A stretch of 9,366 nt of DNA. It comes from Marinobacterium sp. xm-d-530 (GTDB taxonomy: Bacteria > Pseudomonadota > Gammaproteobacteria > Pseudomonadales > Balneatricaceae). The position numbers were made by a program, and so were the translations under genes. The DNA lies in contig CATEEE010000207.1 of the NCBI GenBank assembly GCA_949499045.1, positions 1 through 9,366 of the forward strand. Direction: 5' to 3'. Below the pieces are notes generated by a model. The model was not told where the DNA came from. It was given only the letters and a program-made list of their open reading frames with translations, and made no database searches. Below, piece by piece: positions 1-6,398 of the stretch. Within the stretch, counting starts at the first letter, position 1; each line of letters opens with the position of its first letter.

Positions 1-12
1 CGATGCTTGATA

Positions 13-40
13 AAAAACAGCGCCCTAAGGCGCTGTTTTT
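13..40. terminator. Bidirectional intrinsic terminator downstream of rep
   Basis: A 7-bp GC-rich stem, CAGCGCC (18-24) with GGCGCTG (29-35), closes a CTAA loop. It is flanked by five A on the left (13-17) and five T on the right (36-40), so it reads as an intrinsic terminator on both strands. On the minus strand it lies about 10 bases past the rep stop codon and would end the rep transcript. On the plus strand it would end a gene lying left of the window. Confidence 0.85.
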
Positions 41-50
41 GTTTGTAACA

Positions 51-2066
51 TCAGAAATCATCCAATAAATTTTTCAAACCGGCCAAAGTCTGTTTACCCC
101 TGGCTCGATTTCGCTCTGGGTCGACCTCGCCATGCCCTTCACGCTCAATATCTTCATCGGGCAGTTCGTCCAAGAATCGACTCGGTTCACAACTCTGCCA
201 CTCACCAAACTGTTTCCGCTTCTTCGCTAAGGTCATCGCCAAGGTGCGCTGTGCTCGTGTAATGCCCACGTAAGCGAGACGACGCTCCTCTTCGATGGTG
301 TCTGACTCGATGCTATTTCGGTGCGGCAACAGATCCTCTTCCATGCCCATTAAATAAACATGGGGGAACTCCAACCCTTTCGAGGCGTGCAGAGTCATTA
401 ACTGCACACGATCGGAGTCATCTTCCTCCTCTTGGCGTTCAAGTAGGTCGAGCAGAACAAGACGCGCTATCGCCTCTTCAATACCCGCATCGGGATTATC
501 CTCTTGGATACGCTCCAGTGATGCACGCAACGAATCGACCAAGAACCAGACGTTCTGAATACGCTTTTCCGCCACAATATCGCTCGATGCGTTAGCGGTA
601 ATCCACTCTTCGTAGCGAATTTCGGCGATCAATTCACGAATCGCACCAATCGGATCAGATCCTAAACAGAGTCCGTGCAAACGCTCTATCATCTCAGTGA
701 AAGTGCGCAAACGGGCCAGGGCATTAGGCTTCATAACCTGTTCGATACCCAACTCATCCACTGCTGCAAACATACTGATATGACGTTCGGTCGCATACTC
801 ACCCAACTGCTGCAACGTGGTTGGCCCGATCTCACGGCGCGGCAAGTTTATTATCCGCAGGAAAGCGTTGTCGTCGTCGCGATTGATCAGCACTTTAAAG
901 TAGGCCATCAAATCTTTGATCTCGGCGCGAGCGAAGAATGAGGTACCGCCACTGAGCTTATAGGGCACCTTAAAGTTCTGCATTTTAATCTCTAGCAACC
1001 TAGCTTGGTGGTTGCCACGATAGAGCACCGCAAAATCTTTAAACGGCGCTCGCTCTCGCAGGTGACGCTCTAAAATCTCAGTCGCGATTCGCTCACACTC
1101 TGCATCTTCACTGGGTAGATGAATCAGACGCAGCGGATCACCCATGCCCATTTCGCTCCACAGTGTTTTATCAAACACGTGAGGGTTGTTAGCAATCAAG
1201 GTGTTGGCGGCTTTAAGAATGCGACTTGTCGAGCGATAGTTTTGCTCCAGTTTCACAAGCTTTAGACTTGGAAAGTCATGCTGCAGTTGGGCCAAGTTCT
1301 CTGGGCGAGCTCCGCGCCATGCATAGATGGATTGATCATCATCACCAACCACGGTTAAACCGGTACGATGCCCTACCAACTGTCGAACCAGGCGGTACTG
1401 AGACAAGTTCGTGTCTTGGTACTCATCAACCAATAGATAGCGTATACGGTTCTGCCAACGCTCCAGCACTTCTGGCTTTTGATCGAAAAGCCTTACTGGA
1501 ACCAGAATAAGATCGTCAAAGTCGACCGCATTGTAGGCTCGAAGGTGGCGCTCGTAAGCCTCGTAAGCTCTGGCACAAAGAATATCGATCGGCTCTGAGA
1601 CAGATTCAAGAGCCTGTTGAGGTGTGATCATCTCATTCTTCCAAGAAGAGATTTGACTCTGAACGACATTGATCTTATCGGTGTCCTCATCGTGATGGAC
1701 TAAAAGATCTCGAATTAGGATGCGACTGTCTTGATCATCAAACAACGAAAAACCTGGCTTCATGCCCAGCGCTTTATGCTCGCGGCGCAAGATGGTTAAG
1801 CCGAGGTTGTGAAAGGTTGAGACAATCAATCCGCGTGCTGCCTTGCCCTCTACAAGCGACATCACACGTTCTTTCATCTCGCGCGACGCTTTATTGGTAA
1901 AGGTAACCGCCGCAATGTGACGCGCTTCAATGCCGCACTCTTCAATGAGGTAGGCGATTTTGCGTGTAATAACACTGGTTTTCCCTGAGCCAGCGCCCGC
2001 CAAAACCAGCAATGGACCACTGATGTATTCGACGGCTTCTTTCTGACGGGGGTTAAGGCGTGACAT
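51..2066 (-). CDS. rep: ATP-dependent DNA helicase Rep (UvrD/Rep superfamily 1)
   Basis: This 671-residue protein matches the size of Rep, a 3'-to-5' superfamily 1A helicase that clears protein blocks ahead of the replication fork and takes part in replication restart. Visible motifs in order are Walker A AGAGSGKT (23-30), motif Ia VTFTNKA (54-60), Walker B LLVDEYQDTN (211-220), motif III VVGDDDQSIYAWRGA (239-253), motif IV EQNYRS (274-279), motif V LMTLHASKGLEF (556-567) and motif VI YVGITRAQ (599-606). The PSRFLDELP stretch near 628-636 is typical of Rep rather than PcrA/UvrD. The tail after 640 is charged and poorly conserved, as is usual for the part of Rep that contacts DnaB in E. coli. 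The ATG at 2064-2066 has no clear Shine-Dalgarno sequence, but no better in-frame start is seen. It lies 75 bases after comM on the same strand. UvrD is the main alternative and is less likely given the motif details and length. Confidence 0.93.
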   Translation of the reverse strand: MSRLNPRQKEAVEYISGPLLVLAGAGSGKTSVITRKIAYLIEECGIEARHIAAVTFTNKASREMKERVMSLVEGKAARGLIVSTFHNLGLTILRREHKALGMKPGFSLFDDQDSRILIRDLLVHHDEDTDKINVVQSQISSWKNEMITPQQALESVSEPIDILCARAYEAYERHLRAYNAVDFDDLILVPVRLFDQKPEVLERWQNRIRYLLVDEYQDTNLSQYRLVRQLVGHRTGLTVVGDDDQSIYAWRGARPENLAQLQHDFPSLKLVKLEQNYRSTSRILKAANTLIANNPHVFDKTLWSEMGMGDPLRLIHLPSEDAECERIATEILERHLRERAPFKDFAVLYRGNHQARLLEIKMQNFKVPYKLSGGTSFFARAEIKDLMAYFKVLINRDDDNAFLRIINLPRREIGPTTLQQLGEYATERHISMFAAVDELGIEQVMKPNALARLRTFTEMIERLHGLCLGSDPIGAIRELIAEIRYEEWITANASSDIVAEKRIQNVWFLVDSLRASLERIQEDNPDAGIEEAIARLVLLDLLERQEEEDDSDRVQLMTLHASKGLEFPHVYLMGMEEDLLPHRNSIESDTIEEERRLAYVGITRAQRTLAMTLAKKRKQFGEWQSCEPSRFLDELPDEDIEREGHGEVDPERNRARGKQTLAGLKNLLDDF

Positions 2067-2090
2067 GTTTTATGAGCAGACTCGATATTA

Positions 2091-2109
2091 GGGCGCACAG
2101 TGTACACCC
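2091..2109 (-). other. Hairpin in the comM-rep spacer
   Basis: Read on the minus strand, the 19 bases GGGTGTACACTGTGCGCCC fold into an 8-bp stem (six Watson-Crick pairs and two G-T wobbles) with a three-base loop. The T tract needed for an intrinsic terminator is missing. It contains the perfect palindrome GTGTACAC (2098-2105 region). It sits 25 bases before the rep start and could be an operator, an mRNA processing or attenuation element, or chance. Confidence 0.3.
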
Positions 2110-2141
2110 TGACATCGGCAAGCCCAAGATCTGCTCAATAG

Positions 2142-3635
2142 TTAAAGCTGTCGATAGCTGAGCGCCTCCATAATGTGTCTGTTTTCGATCGCCTGATCTG
2201 CATTCATATCCGCCAGTGTGCGAGCCACACGAAGCGCTCTGTGACAGGCTCTAGCCGAAAGCTGTAACCGTGTCGCTATCTCCATAAACTGTTTTGAAAG
2301 AGACTCTGAACCATTGAGCTCTTTTTGAACTTCACTGCCTGTTAACTCAGAGTTGAGCTTGCCCTGCCGGTCATACTGTCGCTGCTGACACTCAATGACT
2401 CGATGGCGCACTGCATCAGAGCACTCCTCATGAGACTCTCCTAGTAAAAGCTCTTCTGTGGGCACCGCACTCAAAGCCAATCGCATATCAAATCGATCCA
2501 ACAACGGGCCAGAGACTCGGCCTTGATATCGATCGATCGCAGCCTGCGAGCACTGACATCGCTCGGTACCATCAGCGTAATATCCACAGGGACAGGGATT
2601 CATCGCTGCCATTAAAGAGAATCGTGCAGGGTATGTCAGCGTGCCCGCCACTCTGGAAATACTGACCTCCCCCGTTTCCAGCGGCTCTCGTAATACCTCC
2701 AGAACAGAACGGGGAAACTCTGGCAACTCATCAAGGAATAGCACGCCTTGATGGGCGAGTGAGATCTCACCCGGCCTAGGTGAAGATCCTCCACCCACCA
2801 TCGCTCTTGACGACGCACTGTGGTGCGGAGCTCTATAAGGTCGCTCACCTCGAAATAACCGCTCGACTGGCAACCCTGAAACTGAGTAGATGCTAGCGGT
2901 CTCTATGCAATTGGATTGAGAAAGCGGTGGCAGAATCGACGGCAGTGCTTGGGCCAACATACTTTTACCACTGCCAGGAGGACCGCTTAAAAGGAGGTTG
3001 TGCATACCACTGGCAGCCACTTCCAGTGCACGACGTGCCATCGGCTGACCCCTAACCTCTGCAAGATCGACAGGGTAGCTAGGCGGCTGATGCACGGTAG
3101 CCTGAGGATCTATCTCTGGTAGTTTTTCAGCACTCAGCGCCTGACATAGGTCGTACAGGGTCTGTGCTGATAGCTGATGTTTGGCACCGGCAAGGGAAGC
3201 TTCTTGGCTGTTTTCGGGTGATATAACAATCAATGAATCAGCTTCAGCACAGGCATAGGCCGCCGGGAACAGACCTCTAATGGGATGCAGCTTACCGTCC
3301 AAACCTAACTCAGAATAGAGCTCTGCCTGTTGCAGGTGAGCCGATTTAAGTTGATTGGAGGCCAACAGAATACCTAACGCAATCGCTAGATCATATCGAC
3401 CGCCCTCTTTAGGGAGATCGGCCGGTGATAAGTTAACAGTGATTCGTCGTTGCGGATATTCAAAACCGGCGTTTAACAGTGCACTACGCACACGCTCGCG
3501 GCTTTCGCGCACCGCGGTTTCTGCCATTCCCACAATTGCAAAGGAGGGTAAACCCCCTGAAAGGTGCACCTCAACGCGAACGCGAGGTGCTTCGATACCG
3601 AGCTGTGCTCGGCTATAAAGAGTTGCCAATGCCAT
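2142..3635 (-). CDS. comM: ComM/YifB-family Mg-chelatase-like AAA+ ATPase
   Basis: This 497-residue protein is the usual length for the YifB/ComM family. In naturally competent gammaproteobacteria ComM is a hexameric helicase that promotes branch migration during integration of incoming DNA. The N-terminal part (1-170) is the Lon-protease-like ChlI domain, with NLSPADLPKEG at 68-78. The AAA+ core has Walker A GPPGSGKS (218-225), Walker B VLFLDE (298-303) and the conserved GPLLDRFD stretch (376-383). The cysteines C348, C350, C360 and C362 form the CPCG...C-C pattern of the family, probably a metal site. The C-terminal Mg-chelatase domain ends near ENRHIMEALSYRQL. The start ATG (3633-3635) has AAGGA seven bases upstream, and the gene follows ubiK after about 40 bases, so the two are probably co-transcribed. 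The gene alone does not show that this organism is competent, because non-competent bacteria also carry it. Confidence 0.93.
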   Translation of the reverse strand: MALATLYSRAQLGIEAPRVRVEVHLSGGLPSFAIVGMAETAVRESRERVRSALLNAGFEYPQRRITVNLSPADLPKEGGRYDLAIALGILLASNQLKSAHLQQAELYSELGLDGKLHPIRGLFPAAYACAEADSLIVISPENSQEASLAGAKHQLSAQTLYDLCQALSAEKLPEIDPQATVHQPPSYPVDLAEVRGQPMARRALEVAASGMHNLLLSGPPGSGKSMLAQALPSILPPLSQSNCIETASIYSVSGLPVERLFRGERPYRAPHHSASSRAMVGGGSSPRPGEISLAHQGVLFLDELPEFPRSVLEVLREPLETGEVSISRVAGTLTYPARFSLMAAMNPCPCGYYADGTERCQCSQAAIDRYQGRVSGPLLDRFDMRLALSAVPTEELLLGESHEECSDAVRHRVIECQQRQYDRQGKLNSELTGSEVQKELNGSESLSKQFMEIATRLQLSARACHRALRVARTLADMNADQAIENRHIMEALSYRQL

Positions 3636-3674
3636 GACGCCATCCTTGGGTCCTGCAGTTGGCCTAGCGCTGGT

Positions 3675-3923
3675 TTAGGACTCTTTTGACTCCAACTGTG
3701 CAACCACTGCTTCCAACTGCTCTAATTTTTCTCGAGTACGCTGAAGTACAGCGGCCTGAGCGTCAAACTCCTCCCGAGTGACTAAATCCAGTTTAGCAAA
3801 ACTTGATTGAAGTACCGTTTTAATTTGCTGCTGCATCGCATCTTGGCCCGGAAGAGACGAGTTACCCTGCAAGAATTGGGTCATCGTCTGACTTAGGTTT
3901 TCAAACATCTTAGGATCAAGCAT
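3675..3923 (-). CDS. ubiK: Ubiquinone biosynthesis accessory factor UbiK (YqiC/BMFP family)
   Basis: This is a small protein of 82 residues with the UbiK pattern: an N-terminal amphipathic stretch (MLDPKMFENL...) and a C-terminal coiled coil around DLVTREEFDAQAAVLQRTRE. This closely matches E. coli YqiC ([20 protein letters not shown], from memory). In E. coli UbiK binds UbiJ and lipid and supports the aerobic ubiquinone hydroxylation complex; earlier work described the family as membrane-fusogenic. The tail is about a dozen residues shorter than in E. coli. The reading frame also allows a GTG start at 3926, one codon earlier. I chose the ATG at 3921-3923 because AAAGGGG then lies six bases upstream, while for the GTG the gap is only three. 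It is the first gene of the likely ubiK-comM operon and diverges from glnK. Confidence 0.88.
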   Translation of the reverse strand: MLDPKMFENLSQTMTQFLQGNSSLPGQDAMQQQIKTVLQSSFAKLDLVTREEFDAQAAVLQRTREKLEQLEAVVAQLESKES

Positions 3924-3963
3924 CACAGTCCCCTTTAACCTTTATAAGCGTTTCAATAGGTGA

Positions 3964-3972
3964 ACTATACCA
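3964..3972 (-). promoter_or_regulatory. Extended -10 promoter for ubiK-comM
   Basis: On the minus strand the sequence TGGTATAGT matches the extended -10 form TGnTATAAT with one mismatch. No good -35 hexamer is found 16-18 bases upstream, which is tolerated by extended -10 promoters. Transcription would start near 3957, giving a leader of about 34 bases before the ubiK ATG. The call rests on motif match alone. Confidence 0.5.
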
Positions 3973-4022
3973 GAACGGTTTGCAGAGAAGCGCTAAAGAG
4001 CATCATTTAAGCCTCAAATTGG

Positions 4023-4039
4023 CGCACCAAAAGGGTGCG
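4023..4039. promoter_or_regulatory. NtrC-type binding site 1 upstream of glnK
   Basis: CGCACC-AAAAG-GGTGCG is a perfect 6-bp dyad with a five-base spacer and matches the NtrC (GlnG) consensus core GCACC-N5-GGTGC. Its centre lies about 140 bases before the predicted sigma-54 start, like the strong NtrC enhancers at E. coli glnA. It would let phosphorylated NtrC activate glnK-amtB under nitrogen limitation. Confidence 0.8.
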
Positions 4040-4056
4040 TGCACTTTTATAGTGCG
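4040..4056. promoter_or_regulatory. NtrC-type binding site 2 upstream of glnK
   Basis: TGCACT-TTTAT-AGTGCG is a second dyad with the same geometry, GCACT-N5-AGTGC. It abuts site 1, with centres 17 bases apart, about one and a half helical turns. A further half-site TGCACT is found at 4065-4070. Paired sites fit cooperative binding and oligomerisation of NtrC. Confidence 0.72.
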
Positions 4057-4144
4057 TTGAATGATGCACTATTAAGATCGTAGATTACGCCAAAAACCTA
4101 CATAATAAATATAAACCATTGTTTTTATTGATTTTTTAAAAAGT

Positions 4145-4160
4145 TGGCACAGGTTTCGCT
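4145..4160 (+). promoter_or_regulatory. Sigma-54 promoter of glnK-amtB
   Basis: TGGCAC at 4145-4150 and TCGCT at 4156-4160 place the invariant GG (4146-4147) and GC (4158-4159) ten bases apart, as required for -24/-12 recognition by RpoN. The match to TGGCAC-N5-TTGCW is one base short of perfect. Transcription should start near 4171, leaving a leader of about 45 bases. The 40 bases before it (about 4092-4140) are very A/T rich, which would help bending between enhancer and promoter. Confidence 0.82.
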
Positions 4161-4215
4161 AGTAGAGTTCACAGGAAAAAATTAATCCTCCCTTTTCACA
4201 TTAAGGAGAAATCTG

Positions 4216-4554
4216 ATGAAACTAGTGTCAGCCGTAATTAAGCCATTCAAGCTTGACGACGTGCGCGAAGCGCTATCAGAAATCGGTGTACAAGGTATCA
4301 CCGTGACTGAAGTTAAAGGCTTTGGCCGTCAAAAAGGCCACACCGAACTCTACCGTGGTGCAGAGTATGTTGTGGACTTCCTACCTAAAGTTCGCCTAGA
4401 CGCTGCTGTCTCTGATGAGATCGTAGATCAGGTTATCGAAGCGATCACCAATGCTGCCCAAACCGGCAAAATTGGTGACGGTAAGATTTTTGTTTCAGCG
4501 CTTGAACAAGTTGTTCGCATCCGTACCGGTGAGACCGGCGACGAAGCTCTATAA
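4216..4554 (+). CDS. glnK: P-II nitrogen regulatory protein GlnK
   Basis: This 112-residue P-II protein has the standard family length. P-II trimers sense ATP/ADP and 2-oxoglutarate, and GlnK plugs the AmtB channel when nitrogen is plentiful. The T-loop (about 37-55) carries Tyr51 in RGAEYVVDF, the uridylylation site used by GlnD; the P-II signatures around 46-51 and TGKIGDGKIFV (83-93) are intact. The C-terminal RIRTGETGDEAL is typical. The ATG at 4216 has AAGGAG seven bases upstream. It is the first gene of the glnK-amtB pair behind an NtrC/sigma-54 control region, which is why I call it GlnK. Residue 54 is Asp, as in E. coli GlnB rather than E. coli GlnK (Asn), so E. coli residue rules do not separate the two types here. 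Confidence 0.93.
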   Translation: MKLVSAVIKPFKLDDVREALSEIGVQGITVTEVKGFGRQKGHTELYRGAEYVVDFLPKVRLDAAVSDEIVDQVIEAITNAAQTGKIGDGKIFVSALEQVVRIRTGETGDEAL

Positions 4555-4591
4555 CATTTTTTGATTTTTGGCCTTATTGGAGGGCATAACA

Positions 4592-5842
4592 ATGGAAGAA
4601 CTTTTGAATACAACAGCTGGTGATGTTACCCAGCTGAAGTACGCACTCGATACCTTCTACTTCTTGGTATGTGGTGCACTGGTTATGTGGATGGCGGCAG
4701 GCTTCTCAATGCTAGAAGCGGGTCTTGTTCGTTCTAAGAACACCACTGAAATTCTCACAAAGAACATCGCGCTGTTCGCGATCTCTTGCATCATGTACTT
4801 CGTTTGCGGTTACGCGATCATGTACGGCGGTGACTACTTCCTATCTAGCATCACTGGTGACGGTGTTGCCGATGAGTGGACCTACGCACCATCAGCAGAC
4901 TTCTTCTTCCAGGTAGTATTCGTTGCAACTGCAATGTCTATCGTATCGGGTGCGGTTGCTGAGCGCATGAAGCTTTGGGCGTTCCTAGCTTTCGCGGTTG
5001 TGATGACGGGTTTCATCTACCCAATGGAAGGTTCTTGGACTTGGGGCGGTAACGCTGTATTTGGCATGTACACTCTAGGTGACCTTGGTTTCTCTGACTT
5101 CGCGGGTTCAGGCATCGTACACATGTCAGGTGCTGCAGCAGCACTAGCAGGTGTTCTATTACTGGGTGCACGTAAAGGTAAATACGGTAAGAACGGTGAG
5201 ATCAATGCGATCCCTGGTGCTAACCTACCGATGGCAACACTGGGTACATTCATCCTATGGATGGGTTGGTTCGGCTTCAATGGTGGTTCGGTTCTAGCAA
5301 CGTCTGACGTTGAGAACTCAAACGCTGTCGCAGTTGTCTTCATGAATACTAACGCAGCGGCGGCTGGCGGTGTGGTAGCAGCGCTTATTACAGCTCGTCT
5401 ACTGTTCGGTAAGGCTGACCTTACAATGGCACTTAACGGTGCGCTAGCAGGTCTAGTAGCGATCACAGCTGAGCCTTCAACACCTTCTGCACTACAAGCT
5501 CACATCTTCGGTGCGATTGGTGGTGTTCTAGTTGTCTTCTCTATCCTAACACTGGATAAACTGAAAATTGACGATCCTGTCGGTGCGATCTCTGTACACG
5601 GTGTTGTAGGTCTTCTAGGTCTACTACTAGTACCAGTAACAAACGACGGTTCTACTTTCTCTGGCCAGATCATCGGCGCCCTAACAATCTTCGTGTGGGT
5701 ATTCGTTGTCAGCCTAGTGGTTTGGGGCATCATCAAAGCTGTGATGGGCATCCGAGTGACTGAAGAGGAAGAGTACGAAGGTGTCGACATCTCTGAATGT
5801 GGTATGGAAGCTTACCCAGAGTTCGTCACTTCACGTAAGTAA
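4592..5842 (+). CDS. amtB: Ammonium transporter AmtB
   Basis: This 416-residue Amt/Rh-family channel belongs in the inner membrane as a trimer conducting ammonium. About eleven hydrophobic segments can be drawn, the first near 19-41. The twin histidines are H177 (IVHMSG) and H336 (SVHGVV). D169 in SDFAGS matches E. coli Asp160; F110 and F229 match gate residues Phe107 and Phe215; W226 matches Trp212. FSMLEAGLVRSKN (38-50) is a family hallmark. The cytoplasmic tail EEEEYEGVDISECGMEAYPE is the conserved region that takes part in GlnK control. The frame stays open to a TTG at 4568, but the ATG at 4592 has GGAGGG seven bases upstream and is preferred. Unlike E. coli AmtB, no cleavable signal peptide is apparent before the first membrane segment. 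It follows glnK after 37 bases. Codon choice is strongly biased (GGT, GCA, CTA), suggesting high expression. Confidence 0.95.
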   Translation: MEELLNTTAGDVTQLKYALDTFYFLVCGALVMWMAAGFSMLEAGLVRSKNTTEILTKNIALFAISCIMYFVCGYAIMYGGDYFLSSITGDGVADEWTYAPSADFFFQVVFVATAMSIVSGAVAERMKLWAFLAFAVVMTGFIYPMEGSWTWGGNAVFGMYTLGDLGFSDFAGSGIVHMSGAAAALAGVLLLGARKGKYGKNGEINAIPGANLPMATLGTFILWMGWFGFNGGSVLATSDVENSNAVAVVFMNTNAAAAGGVVAALITARLLFGKADLTMALNGALAGLVAITAEPSTPSALQAHIFGAIGGVLVVFSILTLDKLKIDDPVGAISVHGVVGLLGLLLVPVTNDGSTFSGQIIGALTIFVWVFVVSLVVWGIIKAVMGIRVTEEEEYEGVDISECGMEAYPEFVTSRK

Positions 5843-5869
5843 TATGAAACTCAGTTTCTGTTGAAACCC

Positions 5870-5889
5870 GGGGTGTAGCGATACACCCC
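5870..5889 (+). other. GNRA-capped hairpin after amtB
   Basis: GGGGTGTA (5870-5877) and TACACCCC (5882-5889) form a perfect 8-bp stem closed by GCGA, a GNRA-type tetraloop. It has no T tract, so it is not a terminator itself. It lies just before the true terminator and may protect the 3' end of the glnK-amtB mRNA. Confidence 0.6.
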
Positions 5890-5898
5890 TCTTCTCAG

Positions 5899-5923
5899 CC
5901 CTACCCCCAGGTAGGGTTTTTTT
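5899..5923 (+). terminator. Intrinsic terminator of glnK-amtB
   Basis: CCCTACC (5899-5905) and GGTAGGG (5910-5916) form a 7-bp stem with a four-base loop, followed directly by seven T (5917-5923). It lies 57 bases past the amtB stop. It should separate glnK-amtB transcription from the second P-II gene. Confidence 0.85.
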
Positions 5924-5954
5924 CGTTTCTAGACGAACAGGTTGATCAGGAAAC

Positions 5955-5983
5955 TTGAAGGTTCAACCATCCATGTACATAAT
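5955..5983 (+). promoter_or_regulatory. Sigma-70-type promoter of the second P-II gene
   Basis: TTGAAG (5955-5960, four of six to TTGACA) and CATAAT (5978-5983, five of six to TATAAT) are separated by exactly 17 bases. Transcription would start near 5990, about 54 bases before the P-II start codon. It lies just after the amtB terminator, so the downstream gene can be expressed independently of NtrC. Confidence 0.6.
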
Positions 5984-5988
5984 GGATG
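5968..5988. promoter_or_regulatory. Inverted repeat over the -10 element
   Basis: CATCCAT (5968-5974) and ATGGATG (5982-5988) are perfect inverted repeats with a seven-base spacer. The spacer region also contains the palindrome ATGTACAT (5973-5980). The repeat overlaps the predicted -10, the place expected for a repressor operator. No known regulator was recognised from the sequence. Confidence 0.4.
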
Positions 5989-6043
5989 CAAATTTAAAGC
6001 GGATTGGGACAGGTATGCCTGCGCAATCTAATAAGGAGAAACT

Positions 6044-6382
6044 ATGAAACTGGTATCTGCAGTTATCAAACCGTTCAAACTGGATGATGTGCGTGAAGCA
6101 CTGTCTGACATTGGTATTCAGGGTGTTACTGTAACTGAAGTTAAGGGCTTTGGTCGTCAGAAAGGCCACACAGAACTTTACCGTGGTGCAGAGTACGTAG
6201 TGGACTTCCTTCCTAAAGTGAAAATTGAAGTTGCGATCGACGACGACATGCTAGATCAAGTCATTGAAGCGATCAGCTCAACTGCCAACACTGGCAAAAT
6301 CGGCGATGGTAAAATCTTCGTTATGCCTGTTGAGCAAGTGGTTCGTATCCGTACTGGTGAGACAGGTTCAGAAGCGCTATAA
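6044..6382 (+). CDS. Second P-II nitrogen regulatory protein (GlnB/GlnK paralogue)
   Basis: This is a 112-residue P-II protein with 92 of 112 residues identical to the GlnK at 4216-4554. Residues 29-59, including the whole T-loop and Tyr51, are identical, so uridylylation and T-loop contacts should be similar. Differences cluster at 60-70, 78-82 and 94-96, in the body of the subunit. Codons differ widely while protein is conserved, so the duplication is old and not recently converted. AAGGAG lies six to seven bases before the ATG. The gene sits behind its own promoter after the amtB terminator. It may act as the constitutive GlnB-type P-II or as a second GlnK; its sequence recalls Pseudomonas GlnK (KVKI-VAI-DD, AANTGKIGDGKIFV), so I leave the symbol open. 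Confidence 0.92.
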   Translation: MKLVSAVIKPFKLDDVREALSDIGIQGVTVTEVKGFGRQKGHTELYRGAEYVVDFLPKVKIEVAIDDDMLDQVIEAISSTANTGKIGDGKIFVMPVEQVVRIRTGETGSEAL

Positions 6383-6398
6383 GCTTCTACAAATCTAT

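Noticed and set aside
675..1510. Plus-strand open frames of 88 and 94 codons within rep
   Set aside because: They lie antisense to intact helicase motifs and show no recognisable domain.
4120..4140. IHF site between the NtrC dyads and the sigma-54 promoter
   Set aside because: Only the TTGATT half (reverse of AATCAA) is present; the TTR half at the right spacing is missing, so I record only an A/T-rich tract.
4568..4591. Upstream TTG start for amtB
   Set aside because: It lacks a ribosome site, and the ATG at 4592 has GGAGGG at ideal spacing.
5017..5466. 149-codon open frame on the minus strand inside amtB
   Set aside because: It is antisense to a strongly conserved membrane protein, its composition (Pro, Ala, Thr rich) is that of a mirror of biased codons, and it has no family motif or ribosome site.
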